From an uncultured Rubripirellula sp. (lineage in GTDB: Bacteria; Planctomycetota; Planctomycetia; Pirellulales; Pirellulaceae): 64,000 nt of DNA. The stretch lies in assembly GCA_938045805.1 (NCBI GenBank), contig CALIBL010000017.1, positions 46,187-110,186 of the forward strand, read 5' to 3'. How positions within the stretch are numbered: the first letter of the stretch is position 1; each line of letters begins with the position of its first letter. Shown in pieces: positions 28,980-37,191 of the stretch. A model generated the notes under the pieces. That model was given only the letters and a program-made list of their open reading frames with translations, ran no database searches and was not told the origin of the DNA. A program made the position numbers and the translations under genes.

Positions 28980-29446
28980 TTCTCTGTTCTCCGAGAATGA
29001 AATTTAAATCTGACTTGGATCAAAAACGAATCAAAAGATCACATGAGTAGTCGATGTACTCACGAACCGTATTTGATTCGTCGAGGTTGTTGAGTTAGGA
29101 ATACGACACTTAGATGATTAATGCGAATTCAACTTCGGATTCAGTCTAGCGCCATAATTGGGGGTAGGCCTCGCACCACTAGTGATACAAGGAATGTTGA
29201 GGAAGGAATCGTAGTATTGTAGCTTGGGAAAAAGGCTACAACGCTTCTAATCTTCGCGTTTGAGACTAACGCATTGGTTTTCACGGGTCAACTTAAATCG
29301 ATCGTAGTGGCTGAGACTAGTAAATCAACGCCGAAATACCCCCCTGCAGAGCCAACCAAAGGCGGTGTTTTACACTTGGCAAGCCATCTTGAGGATCCCG
29401 TTCCGATCATCACCAAACCATTTGGAATGGTACCCATTCCTCGGCA
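28980..29446. other. 467-base spacer, upstream region of the DUF1501 array
   Basis: No convincing gene. It probably carries the promoter and leader of the minus-strand array. The visible structure is a nested inverted repeat at 29026-29081, listed separately. The rest is A+T-rich without a clear promoter motif. Confidence 0.5.
29026..29081 (-). promoter_or_regulatory. Nested inverted repeats upstream of the DUF1501 gene
   Basis: The outer arms ACGAATCAAA (29026-29035) and TTTGATTCGT (29072-29081) are perfect 10-bp complements. Between them lies a second perfect pair, TGAGTA (29044-29049) and TACTCA (29057-29062), with a 7-base loop. The element begins 47 bases upstream of the DUF1501 ATG, so it is either a structured 5' leader or a dyad operator for the array. 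Confidence 0.45.
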
Positions 29447-30280
29447 CTATCGCGCACGGGAAAAGCAAAAGCGTTTTCGCGTAAGCAAGAAATTACCGCA
29501 GATCAACAGCAAAGATCCAGCAGCACTCGGAGCCGGGACAGGACTTGCTGACGCTTGGAAATCTAAACTGACGTTATCAATTGCAATTTCATCACGGCTA
29601 CCGTTCCCGCCGAAGTCATCAAAACTCCAGCGCAGGTAGAACGCTTCACTTGGTGCGAGGCTAAAGCCCGAGATGGTTTGATGATATGAATGTGAAACCC
29701 ATTGTGCGGCATTGGCGGCTTCTGCATCCGATAGCCAACCTCCGCCCAAACCACCGAAGTACACAAGGTCATTAAATCCGTAGTCAATCGACACAACCGA
29801 CGACCGATTCGCGTTATTTCTGAACAGAACCTGAAATCCAACATCAATCGCTTGAACGGATTCGGTTGTCGCATTGACAACCCGTAAAGTTAATGTGCCT
29901 GGAGTTAGGTCGCCTGCTGTTTGCTGAAAACCTATCGCCCAGTTCTCGGTTGACTCCGACCCAATTTGAAATGCATACACACCGCCAGTGATTACTGACC
30001 CTGTCGCCGCGCCACGTGTCCAATCCCCCGAAAGATATGCTCCGCCAAATACCCCATCGGCCTCACTTAAACCAGTAACACGCCATCGATCTGAATCCAA
30101 CTGTCTCGCATTAGGCTGTTGGATCAATCCATCTCCTCGGAAGTCATCAAAATTTTCGTAAAAAATCTGGCCTGAATATCCACCGAGATAACCGGCTTGG
30201 GCAGGACTTATAACAAGCAAACAACCGATCACAAAACAAACTATTGCGGCAAGTTGCAGCCGCAACCAATGGCTTTTCAA
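29447..30280 (-). CDS. Exported protein with PEP-CTERM-like sorting tail
   Basis: 277 residues. The start is TTG at 30280, chosen because GGGGAG sits six bases upstream and because it gives a clean signal peptide (AAIVCFVIGCLLVISPAQA); a TTG further out at 30322 is less likely. The middle is beta-rich with many Gly, Asn and aromatic residues, like a jelly-roll or lectin-like domain. The C-terminus SPVPAPSAAGSLLLICG followed by a basic end resembles the PEP-CTERM signal recognised by exosortase, with P-A-P in place of P-E-P. Such proteins are sorted to the envelope; the function is unknown. It lies downstream of the divergently transcribed FkbM gene. Confidence 0.7.
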   Translation of the reverse strand: MKSHWLRLQLAAIVCFVIGCLLVISPAQAGYLGGYSGQIFYENFDDFRGDGLIQQPNARQLDSDRWRVTGLSEADGVFGGAYLSGDWTRGAATGSVITGGVYAFQIGSESTENWAIGFQQTAGDLTPGTLTLRVVNATTESVQAIDVGFQVLFRNNANRSSVVSIDYGFNDLVYFGGLGGGWLSDAEAANAAQWVSHSYHQTISGFSLAPSEAFYLRWSFDDFGGNGSRDEIAIDNVSLDFQASASPVPAPSAAGSLLLICGNFLLTRKRFCFSRAR

Positions 30281-30486
30281 ACTAATCTCCCCTATTTCGC
30301 TAGATCGAGTCGCACCTAGCAAACATACGCAATGGGATCATAAAGAAAATAGAATCAAATGAATCTTTTCGTTCGCTGATATCAACTTCAAAGACAAACT
30401 TGCGTCCCGCATCGGCAATCAGAATCGCCTAGCACCAAACGATTTAATGAAACCGAAGCTCACAGAAATCTAGCGAAAGTCATCCG

Positions 30487-31218
30487 ATGGCCACTCACCA
30501 AACTAAATTCCGCGGTTACAAACTCTTTTTCGAAAACCAACAAGCCACGGATTCAATGATTCGTGCCGCAGAAGACTTTCCAAGCTTCTTCTCAATTGAG
30601 AATGAATTCCCGCTCATCATTGACTGTGGTGCCAATATTGGTGTGTCGGTCCTAGAATGGAAATATCGTTGGCCAACTGCGAAAATCATCTGCTTCGAAC
30701 CGGACCCTTTTGCGTTTAAATTGCTTGAAGCAAATATCAATAAAAATGATCTTCCAGGCGTGACCGCTATTCGTGCAGCCATCAGCGATCAGGCGGGACA
30801 CTCGCCCCTGTACGGCGAACTCCATCCAGGTGCGGACGGGCGAGGTAACTCCCTTCGGCCGGAATGGGGTCAACGCCAAGGCACGCTTAAAACTGATGTG
30901 CCCTGCGTCAAACTCGCTAACTACTTAAAAGATCAGCAAGTCGACTTTCTAAAGATCGATATTGAGGGGATGGAGGAAGCAGTGCTGAAAGATGCATCAC
31001 CGAATCTTGGCAATGTTCAAGCTGCCTACATTGAAGTACACGGGAACAACCTATTAACCAAAGATAATGCATGCAGTCGCATCGAAACGATCTTAATTGA
31101 AGCCGGCTTCTCAATTGAGAGCGAACCGCGTTTTCAGCGTCACGCTCTACCAGAATACCTACGCGGATGGCAACAAAGAACAAATGCAACGCAATCACAA
31201 ATCATCTGCTGGAGGTGA
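30487..31218 (+). CDS. FkbM family SAM-dependent methyltransferase
   Basis: 243 residues, cytoplasmic. The SAM-binding motif DCGANIGVSVLEW and the acidic strand end CFEPDPFAFKLLEANI are clear, as is the FkbM motif VDFLKIDIEGMEEAVL and the following YIEVHGNNLL. Family members O-methylate sugars or other small molecules, often surface glycans or secondary metabolites; the acceptor cannot be read here. The ATG at 30487 is used. The gene stands alone between the divergent PEP-CTERM-like gene and the convergent HemQ gene. A short CCTCG/CGAGG hairpin follows the stop at 31252-31264. Confidence 0.88.
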   Translation: MATHQTKFRGYKLFFENQQATDSMIRAAEDFPSFFSIENEFPLIIDCGANIGVSVLEWKYRWPTAKIICFEPDPFAFKLLEANINKNDLPGVTAIRAAISDQAGHSPLYGELHPGADGRGNSLRPEWGQRQGTLKTDVPCVKLANYLKDQQVDFLKIDIEGMEEAVLKDASPNLGNVQAAYIEVHGNNLLTKDNACSRIETILIEAGFSIESEPRFQRHALPEYLRGWQQRTNATQSQIICWR

Positions 31219-31251
31219 TTGTCTCCACACGTCATTTTCGATCATCAACAA

Positions 31252-31264
31252 CCTCGAAGCGAGG
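31252..31264. terminator. Small hairpin between convergent FkbM and HemQ genes
   Basis: CCTCG, loop AAG, CGAGG lies in the 62-base space between two convergent stop codons. There is no T tract on either strand, so this is only a weak bidirectional terminator candidate. Confidence 0.3.
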
Positions 31265-31280
31265 CAGGGCCAACCCGCAA

Positions 31281-32138
31281 CTAGATCAGACGGCAGTGCT
31301 GAAGAATCTGCTCCGCAGTGGACTTATACCCAACATAGAATGGTCCGAACTCCGCATACTTCGCACTCGCTTCATCAAATCTCATTTTATACACTATCTC
31401 TCGTAAGTACTCTGGATTTCTTGCCCATAGAGTCACAAGCCATTCCCAGTCGTCAAGGCCAACACCTACCGTAATGACCTGACTCACCTTACCAGCAAAA
31501 GCGATTCCACTCTGTGCATGTTCCGCCATCATTGAATTGCGGCGGCTAAATGACTCAGAAAACCAATTCGCCCCAACCACCCTGCTCTTGTTCATTGGAT
31601 AAAAACAAGCAGCAGGCCAATCTGGGATGTCCGGTCTTAAGCGCTGCTCGTTCATCATCGGCAACCTTCTTTCGTAAGCTGCCACTTTGGCTTCAACCTC
31701 AGGCGAACTCGGATCAGCCCCACCAGCAATCAAGCGTTCTCGAAAACGTTCAATGGTCGGCACGTATTCACTTACCTCACTCATCGAAACAAATGACCAG
31801 GTTGGTTCAACAACAGCTCCTAAACCCGGAGCCATGATGGACTGATGCACACCATCTACTTTCGAGGGATCAGGATCCATCACCATCACACAAAAATCCG
31901 CGCGATGCCCACTGGTCCAATAAGAAGCTAGTCGCTCCGGACATTTCTCCCCAGAGGGATGCAGGGACTCATGTAATTGATCGCACAAGGACTGAGACAA
32001 CTTCGAGTCGATTCGCTCTCTGCAAAATCGATAAAAGTAATGTCCACAATGCCAACCATTGGTCGGAATTATTGACGGTTCTGGCAATGGTTGAGATGGG
32101 CGTCCAGTCGCGGGCCGACCTGATCCAGGTGCGTTCAT
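31281..32138 (-). CDS. hemQ: HemQ-type coproheme decarboxylase / chlorite dismutase family
   Basis: 285 residues from ATG 32138; an upstream TTG at 32222 would add a tail with no family counterpart. The C-terminal half carries HemQ features: MMAEHAQSG with the proximal heme histidine, FAGKVSQVITVGVGLDDWEW with a Gln at the distal position where true chlorite dismutases have Arg, and MRFDEASAKYAEFGPFYVG near the end. HemQ makes heme b from coproheme III using peroxide, in the coproporphyrin-dependent route. No other heme gene is nearby. Given the many cytochromes in the window, heme supply is an obvious need. It converges on the FkbM gene. Confidence 0.85.
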   Translation of the reverse strand: MNAPGSGRPATGRPSQPLPEPSIIPTNGWHCGHYFYRFCRERIDSKLSQSLCDQLHESLHPSGEKCPERLASYWTSGHRADFCVMVMDPDPSKVDGVHQSIMAPGLGAVVEPTWSFVSMSEVSEYVPTIERFRERLIAGGADPSSPEVEAKVAAYERRLPMMNEQRLRPDIPDWPAACFYPMNKSRVVGANWFSESFSRRNSMMAEHAQSGIAFAGKVSQVITVGVGLDDWEWLVTLWARNPEYLREIVYKMRFDEASAKYAEFGPFYVGYKSTAEQILQHCRLI

Positions 32139-32831
32139 AACATCTCGTCGTTCGAAAGAGTTGAATTGTGGCAGAAGTACAAATAAGCATCTAATGATTT
32201 GATCTATCGCTGGCGACATCAACTGGATTCGGAGAATTTGGATGACTCATTCTCACACCAAGATGTACGCAGGTGCTCGATGTGCCGGTCAGTGACGAGC
32301 GGCGGCTCTGTTTCTATTTCGGTAGCAAACCCAATGTTATGAAGCATGATTTATGCAAAACTCACTGCGTGTAAAACAGCCGCAACCCGTCGATCATTCC
32401 TCAGAAGTGACAAACTTACCACATTCATTTTTTAAGGGCTAAAGTGCAAAACCACGGAAATGATCCGAATAGCCTAACCACACTATTTATATATCGCCTG
32501 ATTCCTATTTCATCCTTATCTGCGATCTGATCTAAAATTTACTCATGAGCGTGGGTCATATCACTTCAGACACATTGCCTGATGAGGTACTGTGAAACTC
32601 TCAGTTCTGTTTCACAATCGATTGTTCGGCGATCTTCAATAATTCCGAGAATGATTCGCAACTAAATCCGCGTGTAGCATCACCTCTGGAGGAAGTAGCA
32701 ATTGGTCCGGTTGAGATGGTCATATCACCAGCGAGCAAACCAATCATACATCCCGTAAGGTATGGCGATAACTTACATACCATGAGGCAAGGGACGCCTC
32801 AGACCTGCGGAACAAAAACACGGAAGTTACT
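32139..32831. other. 693-base intergenic region with two hairpins
   Basis: This lies between the divergent HemQ and DUF1571 genes. No persuasive coding region. Two stems are visible: TGTGAAAC (32591-32598) with GTTTCACA (32609-32616), and TGAGGC (32783-32788) with GCCTCA (32796-32801), the latter 30 bases before the DUF1571 ATG. It may hold promoters for both genes and possibly a small RNA. Confidence 0.4.
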
Positions 32832-33710
32832 ATGTCCATTCTTCGTCACGACTCAATCGCTGCATTTCTTTTCGTCATTCCAGTCTTTTTCATTGGTTCA
32901 TTAGGAGCTGAAGAAACAGCAGGTTCTAACCAACCGGACGCCAAAGTTGCTGATGCACGTCTAGAACCAACTCCAATGCATAGTCTTGATCGCGCACTGG
33001 ATTTGGCACGCTCAGGCCTTCGTGATTGCCGAACGCAGGTGGTTGATTACACAGCGATCCTAGTCAAGCGTGAGCGTATCGAAGGTGTTCTAGGACAACA
33101 TGAATTTGCAACCTTGAAGGTTCGAAACCGTAAGTTCGAGAATGGAAAGCTTGTACAGCCGCTCAGCGTTTACTTGAAGTTTCTCAAACCATCATCCGTA
33201 GCAGGACGTGAAGTCATCTACGTCGAAAACGAAAACGAGGGAAATATCGTCGCCCACGAAGGGGGCTTCAAAGGCAAATTCTTACCCACCGTTTCGCTTG
33301 CTCCCGATGGAATGCTCGCGATGAGAGGACAACGGTACCCGGTTACTGAAATCGGCGTCGAAAACTTAATTGTAAAACTGATTGAGCGTGGAGAGACATC
33401 AAAGCGATTTTCAGACGTCACCTGCGACTTCCGAACCAATGCAAAAGTCAAAGATACCGAGTGCACAGTCTTGGAGGTTAAGCAACCAACACGAGATCCT
33501 GCCCTCGAATTCTACAAAGCTCAAGTCTTCATCGACAACAACCTGAATCTACCGATTCGTTACATCGCATACGATTGGCCACAATCTGAAGACAGTGGTG
33601 ACCTAGAGGTTTTGGAAGAGTACAACTACCTCAATCTTAAAGTGAATGTCGGCTTGACGGCTCAAGATTTTAATCCATACAACGAAGACTACAACTTTTA
33701 CTCCAAGTAG
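32832..33710 (+). CDS. DUF1571 family exported protein
   Basis: 292 residues. The signal peptide MSILRHDSIAAFLFVIPVFFIG is followed by an acidic linker, then the DUF1571 domain: LDLARSGLRDCRTQVVDYTAILVKRERI, SVYLKFLKPSSVAGREVIYVE, and an end with RYIAYDWPQ and YNYLNLKVNVGLTAQDFNPYN. The beta-rich body resembles outer-membrane lipoprotein carrier-like folds, but the planctomycete family has no known function. The start is ATG 32832. A strong intrinsic terminator follows the stop by 30 bases, so this is a single-gene transcript. Confidence 0.87.
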   Translation: MSILRHDSIAAFLFVIPVFFIGSLGAEETAGSNQPDAKVADARLEPTPMHSLDRALDLARSGLRDCRTQVVDYTAILVKRERIEGVLGQHEFATLKVRNRKFENGKLVQPLSVYLKFLKPSSVAGREVIYVENENEGNIVAHEGGFKGKFLPTVSLAPDGMLAMRGQRYPVTEIGVENLIVKLIERGETSKRFSDVTCDFRTNAKVKDTECTVLEVKQPTRDPALEFYKAQVFIDNNLNLPIRYIAYDWPQSEDSGDLEVLEEYNYLNLKVNVGLTAQDFNPYNEDYNFYSK

Positions 33711-33739
33711 TTTCGACTCCGCATCGTCCCTATATCGAC

Positions 33740-33771
33740 AAGCTCATCCGCATGGCGGGTGAGCTTTTTTT
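33740..33771 (+). terminator. Rho-independent terminator of the DUF1571 gene
   Basis: AAGCTCATCCGC (33740-33751), loop ATG, GCGGGTGAGCTT (33755-33766) form a 12-bp stem with one G-T pair, running directly into seven T residues. It is the clearest intrinsic terminator in the window. Confidence 0.9.
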
Positions 33772-33811
33772 CGTTAGCTAAACGCTTTTCAACATCGGAA
33801 GTTTTTCGCAA

Positions 33812-34411
33812 TCAAATTTTGAAACGATCGGCTGTTCGAGTGTAGTCACAATCTCCCATGCGTCCGATCGTGAGCAACTTCCTCGCTTCGAATTGTCCAG
33901 TCGTTTCATCGATTATCTGGTCTGAAAGATAGAAAGACAGAATCCGACCAATTACCAGATTTGCAGCTCCTGGACCTGTAGCCAACGAAATCACCTGAAA
34001 CAACTCACATTCAAACGCGGCTAACGCGTTTGCTACCCTAGGGACAGCAACATGATGTGATTCCTGCTTTTCAAGGTGCGCAAATTCAAACTCATCGATG
34101 TCTGGTTCCAACTCTGCTGCAGTCGCGTGCATCGACTCGGCAAGCGACATCGTCACAACATTGACAACGAACTCCCCCGTTTGCTGGATATTTACAAGGG
34201 TGTCTTTTGGCGAACCATCCCGTTTGTTGGCGGGGCAAAAAACCAAAGTTGGCGGGTTCGAACCGACACCATTAAAGAAACTAAACGGAGCCAAGTTAGC
34301 ATCACCACTTTTTGACAGACTTGAAACCCAAGCGATCGGACGTGGGTTAATGAGACGAGTCATCCATAGATAAATGTCTCGCTTTGACATGTTTGCTAAA
34401 TCAAATTGCAT
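33812..34411 (-). CDS. Flavin reductase family (FMN-binding split barrel) protein
   Basis: 199 residues, cytoplasmic, no signal peptide. The N-terminal region RLINPRPIAWVSSLSKSGDANLAPFSFFNGVGSNPPTLVF is the flavin-reductase-like split-barrel signature that binds FMN. EFVVNVVTMSLAESMHATAAELEPDIDEFE follows as in DIM6/NTAB-type proteins. Such enzymes reduce free flavin with NAD(P)H or serve as oxidoreductase partners; no partner monooxygenase is adjacent. It is in the same direction as the inositol-monophosphatase-family gene, 55 bases downstream of it, so it may be the third gene of a kinase-phosphatase-reductase operon. Confidence 0.87.
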   Translation of the reverse strand: MQFDLANMSKRDIYLWMTRLINPRPIAWVSSLSKSGDANLAPFSFFNGVGSNPPTLVFCPANKRDGSPKDTLVNIQQTGEFVVNVVTMSLAESMHATAAELEPDIDEFEFAHLEKQESHHVAVPRVANALAAFECELFQVISLATGPGAANLVIGRILSFYLSDQIIDETTGQFEARKLLTIGRMGDCDYTRTADRFKI

Positions 34412-34466
34412 ATCATCAAAAACCTGACGTTCTTTATCATCATCAGCCCATCACACAATCTCTTCA

Positions 34467-35261
34467 TCACGATAAACGCTGCGTCATTTTTTGATGCAGG
34501 GACATCGTTGCGCTGAGGCAAAACTTCGGTGTCCAATCATCGAACCTGCCACCATCGTACGCAGTGAGGACTGCACCCGCCTCCCGTGCGATCACCACCC
34601 CTGCAGCACAATCCCAAGGTGCGATGCTGGTTGCCCAGTACGCATCCAGTCGCCCCGACGCGACATAACACATATTCAAAGCACAAGACCCTAATCTGCG
34701 TAGTGACCTGCAAGATTCCAAGACACGAACAAATCGCAAAACCTCGGGATCTCCACCTTTTACACCTGCGGGAAAACTGCACGCGACCAAGGCCTGCTCA
34801 ATATCAACACAATCGCTAGTTTTTATCTCTTGTCCATTGCATTGTGCACCCTGCCCGTCAATGGCCGTGAATAACTCATCGCTTACGGGGTCGTATATAA
34901 CCCCAAGCCTAGCTTTGCCAGCAGCGTAAAGTCCAATAGAGACCGCAAAAGATTGCAGGTGATGCACATAGTTGACGGTACCATCTAATGGATCAACTAC
35001 CCAGCAGGGAGGCGCATCAGGAGAACCTAATCGCACTGCCCCAGGAGGTCGATCTTCACCTTCTTCTTCTCCCACAAACGCGTAGCCGTTAAACGCATCA
35101 AGGAGGATGGATCGGATTGCCGACTGCGAGGCCAAGTCGGCATCGGTGACCAGATCCTTGGGTTGCTTTTCTCGCACAACATGTTCGACCCGTCGCTTCA
35201 TCAATTCCTTCGCGCCAGCTCGTGCCGCTTCCACCGCTACTGCAAGATGCTTTTGATTCAT
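34467..35261 (-). CDS. Inositol monophosphatase family phosphatase
   Basis: 264 residues from ATG 35261; a TTG three codons upstream lies inside the kinase gene and is not needed. Metal and phosphate motifs of the family are all present: PKDLVTDADLASQ, FVGEEEGED, WVVDPLDGTVNYVHH (the D-P-L-D-G-T motif) and IAPWDCAAGVVIAREAG. Members hydrolyse inositol-1-phosphate, PAP or fructose-1,6-bisphosphate with magnesium; the substrate cannot be fixed here. The ATG shares one base with the TAA of the kinase gene (TAATG), so the two are translationally coupled. That pairing is unusual and is discussed in findings. Confidence 0.9.
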   Translation of the reverse strand: MNQKHLAVAVEAARAGAKELMKRRVEHVVREKQPKDLVTDADLASQSAIRSILLDAFNGYAFVGEEEGEDRPPGAVRLGSPDAPPCWVVDPLDGTVNYVHHLQSFAVSIGLYAAGKARLGVIYDPVSDELFTAIDGQGAQCNGQEIKTSDCVDIEQALVACSFPAGVKGGDPEVLRFVRVLESCRSLRRLGSCALNMCYVASGRLDAYWATSIAPWDCAAGVVIAREAGAVLTAYDGGRFDDWTPKFCLSATMSLHQKMTQRLS

Positions 35262-36460
35262 TAATCCCAAGATCCACTAAAATCTGAAGCGAAATCGTCG
35301 TCTATGGTAGCCGGCTTAGTTTCTTGGTCTTGGTTATTCAGGTCAGCGACTTCCAAGTTCCGAAGCTCCTCAAGCCAAACACGTATATCGTTGTCATACT
35401 CGGTAGCCATATCACCCAAAACTAATTGACGATGAAAGGCTGCAGCACCCTTTTCCACATGCTCGGCTGCTTCTGCATCCACAAACCGCAACTTTGGATC
35501 GGGAGCAATTAAACCGTTAAGGAAATTCATTAGCAGTTCATTCCGTAAAACCTCGTCAGGCAAGATTTGATCGAGCCGAGAAGGTAAATCATTTTTGAAT
35601 GCCAATAATTCCCGCAAACTTCTTTGCCGCCCAAACGGATTCATACCGCTGAGCAATTCCACCAAGACATACCCTAAGCTCGCAAGATCACTCTGTGGTG
35701 AAACCATTCGCTTCTTCAAGACCTCGGGAGGAGCATACATCGGCGTACACTCACGTTCATTTGGTGGATCACGAAAATCCATCGCAGACCCCATGTCAAT
35801 TAGCTTTGCGTGACCACTTCGCTTCAGCATGATGTTAGCTGGTTTAATATCCCCATGAACAATGCCTTCGCGATGAAGAGCGGCCAATGCAGCGAGAGCA
35901 TCGCGAACGATTGCCACAGCAATGCCCGGTTTGAATCGAGTCTGTTGCACACCTTCGGTAGTAATCACCTCATTGATGTATTGCCATCGATCGGGCTTCA
36001 CTTGGTTGTGCAAGGCACGTAATAAGTGATTGTCCATTAGTTCTCGTAAGTCAAAACCGTCCACCCACTCCATCATCATGATACGAATGCGGTTCCGCTC
36101 AAAGAAGTTTTGCACATCAATCAAGTGATCGTGCTGTATCAAAGCTACCCTAGACGCGATACTAGCTACTCGACCCATTGCCTCAGCATATGATTCAACG
36201 CACGCATAACGCTCGGGGGAGAAAAGTTTCATTGCAACAGGAACAGTAAATCCGTCAGTTCCCCTGTGCTCAGTCAAATACACGACACCTTGGCCACCCC
36301 GACCTAACAGCTTCAGCATGTGGTGATGGCCGGTCCAACTTATCTTTTGTTGATCCGTTAGCCGTTCATATGATCGGGTAAGATCCTCGAAATCACCATC
36401 GCCGACGGCATGATCAACGAACTTCTCGAATATCTCTCCGTCGTCTTTGGTTGACTGCAT
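35261..36460 (-). CDS. Serine/threonine protein kinase, soluble
   Basis: 399 residues. Hanks-type kinase domain at about 45-330: glycine loop LLGRGGQGVVYL, VAMKLF with the ATP-binding Lys, catalytic loop HGDIKPANIML, metal-binding KLIDMGSAMDF (DFG replaced by D-M-G), an activation segment ending CTPMYAPPEVL, and SDLASLGYVLVELLSGMNPFG. The HRD arginine is Gly, as in many RD-negative kinases. There is no transmembrane segment or extracellular domain, which sets it apart from typical PknB proteins. The C-terminal 70 residues are acidic and helical. The stop overlaps the start of the phosphatase gene. The target is unknown. Confidence 0.92.
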   Translation of the reverse strand: MQSTKDDGEIFEKFVDHAVGDGDFEDLTRSYERLTDQQKISWTGHHHMLKLLGRGGQGVVYLTEHRGTDGFTVPVAMKLFSPERYACVESYAEAMGRVASIASRVALIQHDHLIDVQNFFERNRIRIMMMEWVDGFDLRELMDNHLLRALHNQVKPDRWQYINEVITTEGVQQTRFKPGIAVAIVRDALAALAALHREGIVHGDIKPANIMLKRSGHAKLIDMGSAMDFRDPPNERECTPMYAPPEVLKKRMVSPQSDLASLGYVLVELLSGMNPFGRQRSLRELLAFKNDLPSRLDQILPDEVLRNELLMNFLNGLIAPDPKLRFVDAEAAEHVEKGAAAFHRQLVLGDMATEYDNDIRVWLEELRNLEVADLNNQDQETKPATIDDDFASDFSGSWD

Positions 36461-37191
36461 CGGGCTATCCTTTTCCGCTCTTAACCCTAATGACCGCGCG
36501 ATCTTACCCTACCTGCGGTTTATCTATACCACCAAAATCACTCTCTTTCACAAAACACTCATCGATCGTTAGTCTACCGACTAACGATCGAATCGCCACC
36601 TGAGACTAAGTATCTAAATTACTGAAGTGGTGCAATTTGGAAAGAGATTTGGTCGCATCCCCGCCTAGGGAATAAAACTGTGATCTCCCGCCGTGAAAAG
36701 ACTGAGGCGTTGCAATAAGTGAAAATTAAAAGGGAGTGTCATCCGTGTACACGAAAGGTAATTTCGCCGGCTCTGTCCATCAACGGCCAACTCCCGTTTG
36801 CATTGGCAAGGCAACGTCTCTCCGAATCTCCTGACTGGCAGGCTGCGCCCGCATTAACAATCTTCAAACACCACCCAGATTGGAAAATGGCGGCACCAAG
36901 AATGAACTAAAAATTGAATGCGGTATGACGTAAAACCGTATTGATAAGATCAGTGATATTCATGACAGTCACAAATCACTGACTCGTAAGAATGTTGCAG
37001 TGCTTGAGGTTGTTGTCAACAAGTACGGACCGAGTAATTTTCATCTTTCTGTTGAGAAGAAAAGTGACGTAAGTTGATGCCTTCTCAATGCAAAGCCCGC
37101 GACTCAATGCTATGCTAGGGAGGAAGGCGATCAAGATATTGCCGAGTGTCCTGAGTGCTTCTGCCGTTATTGTTGATCCAAGGTTGAATCA
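36461..37191. other. 731-base spacer between divergent kinase and response regulator
   Basis: No convincing protein gene. It carries a 13-bp perfect dyad at 36562-36591 and a second dyad at 36950-36982, TCAGTGAT with ATCACTGA. CGGT/ACCG at 36921-36938 can also pair. Such a long, structured spacer between two signalling genes could hold both promoters and a small RNA. Confidence 0.4.
36562..36591. promoter_or_regulatory. Perfect 13-bp inverted repeat upstream of the kinase gene
   Basis: TCGATCGTTAGTC (36562-36574), loop TACC, GACTAACGATCGA (36579-36591). It lies 102 bases upstream of the kinase ATG. There is no T tract on either side, and neither neighbouring gene ends here, so a transcription-factor operator or leader stem-loop is more likely than a terminator. 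Confidence 0.5.

Noticed and set aside
32601..32783. 60-residue open frame on the minus strand (MVCKLSPYLTGC...)
   Set aside because: It has a lipobox-like L-T-G-C but no hydrophobic stretch before it and no close ribosome-binding site. Its stop lies in the loop of a hairpin. Too little to support a gene.
34240..34265. tRNA T-arm-like sequence GGGTTCGAACC
   Set aside because: It lies inside the flavin reductase coding sequence and encodes part of its conserved G-S-N-P-P motif; no cloverleaf forms around it.
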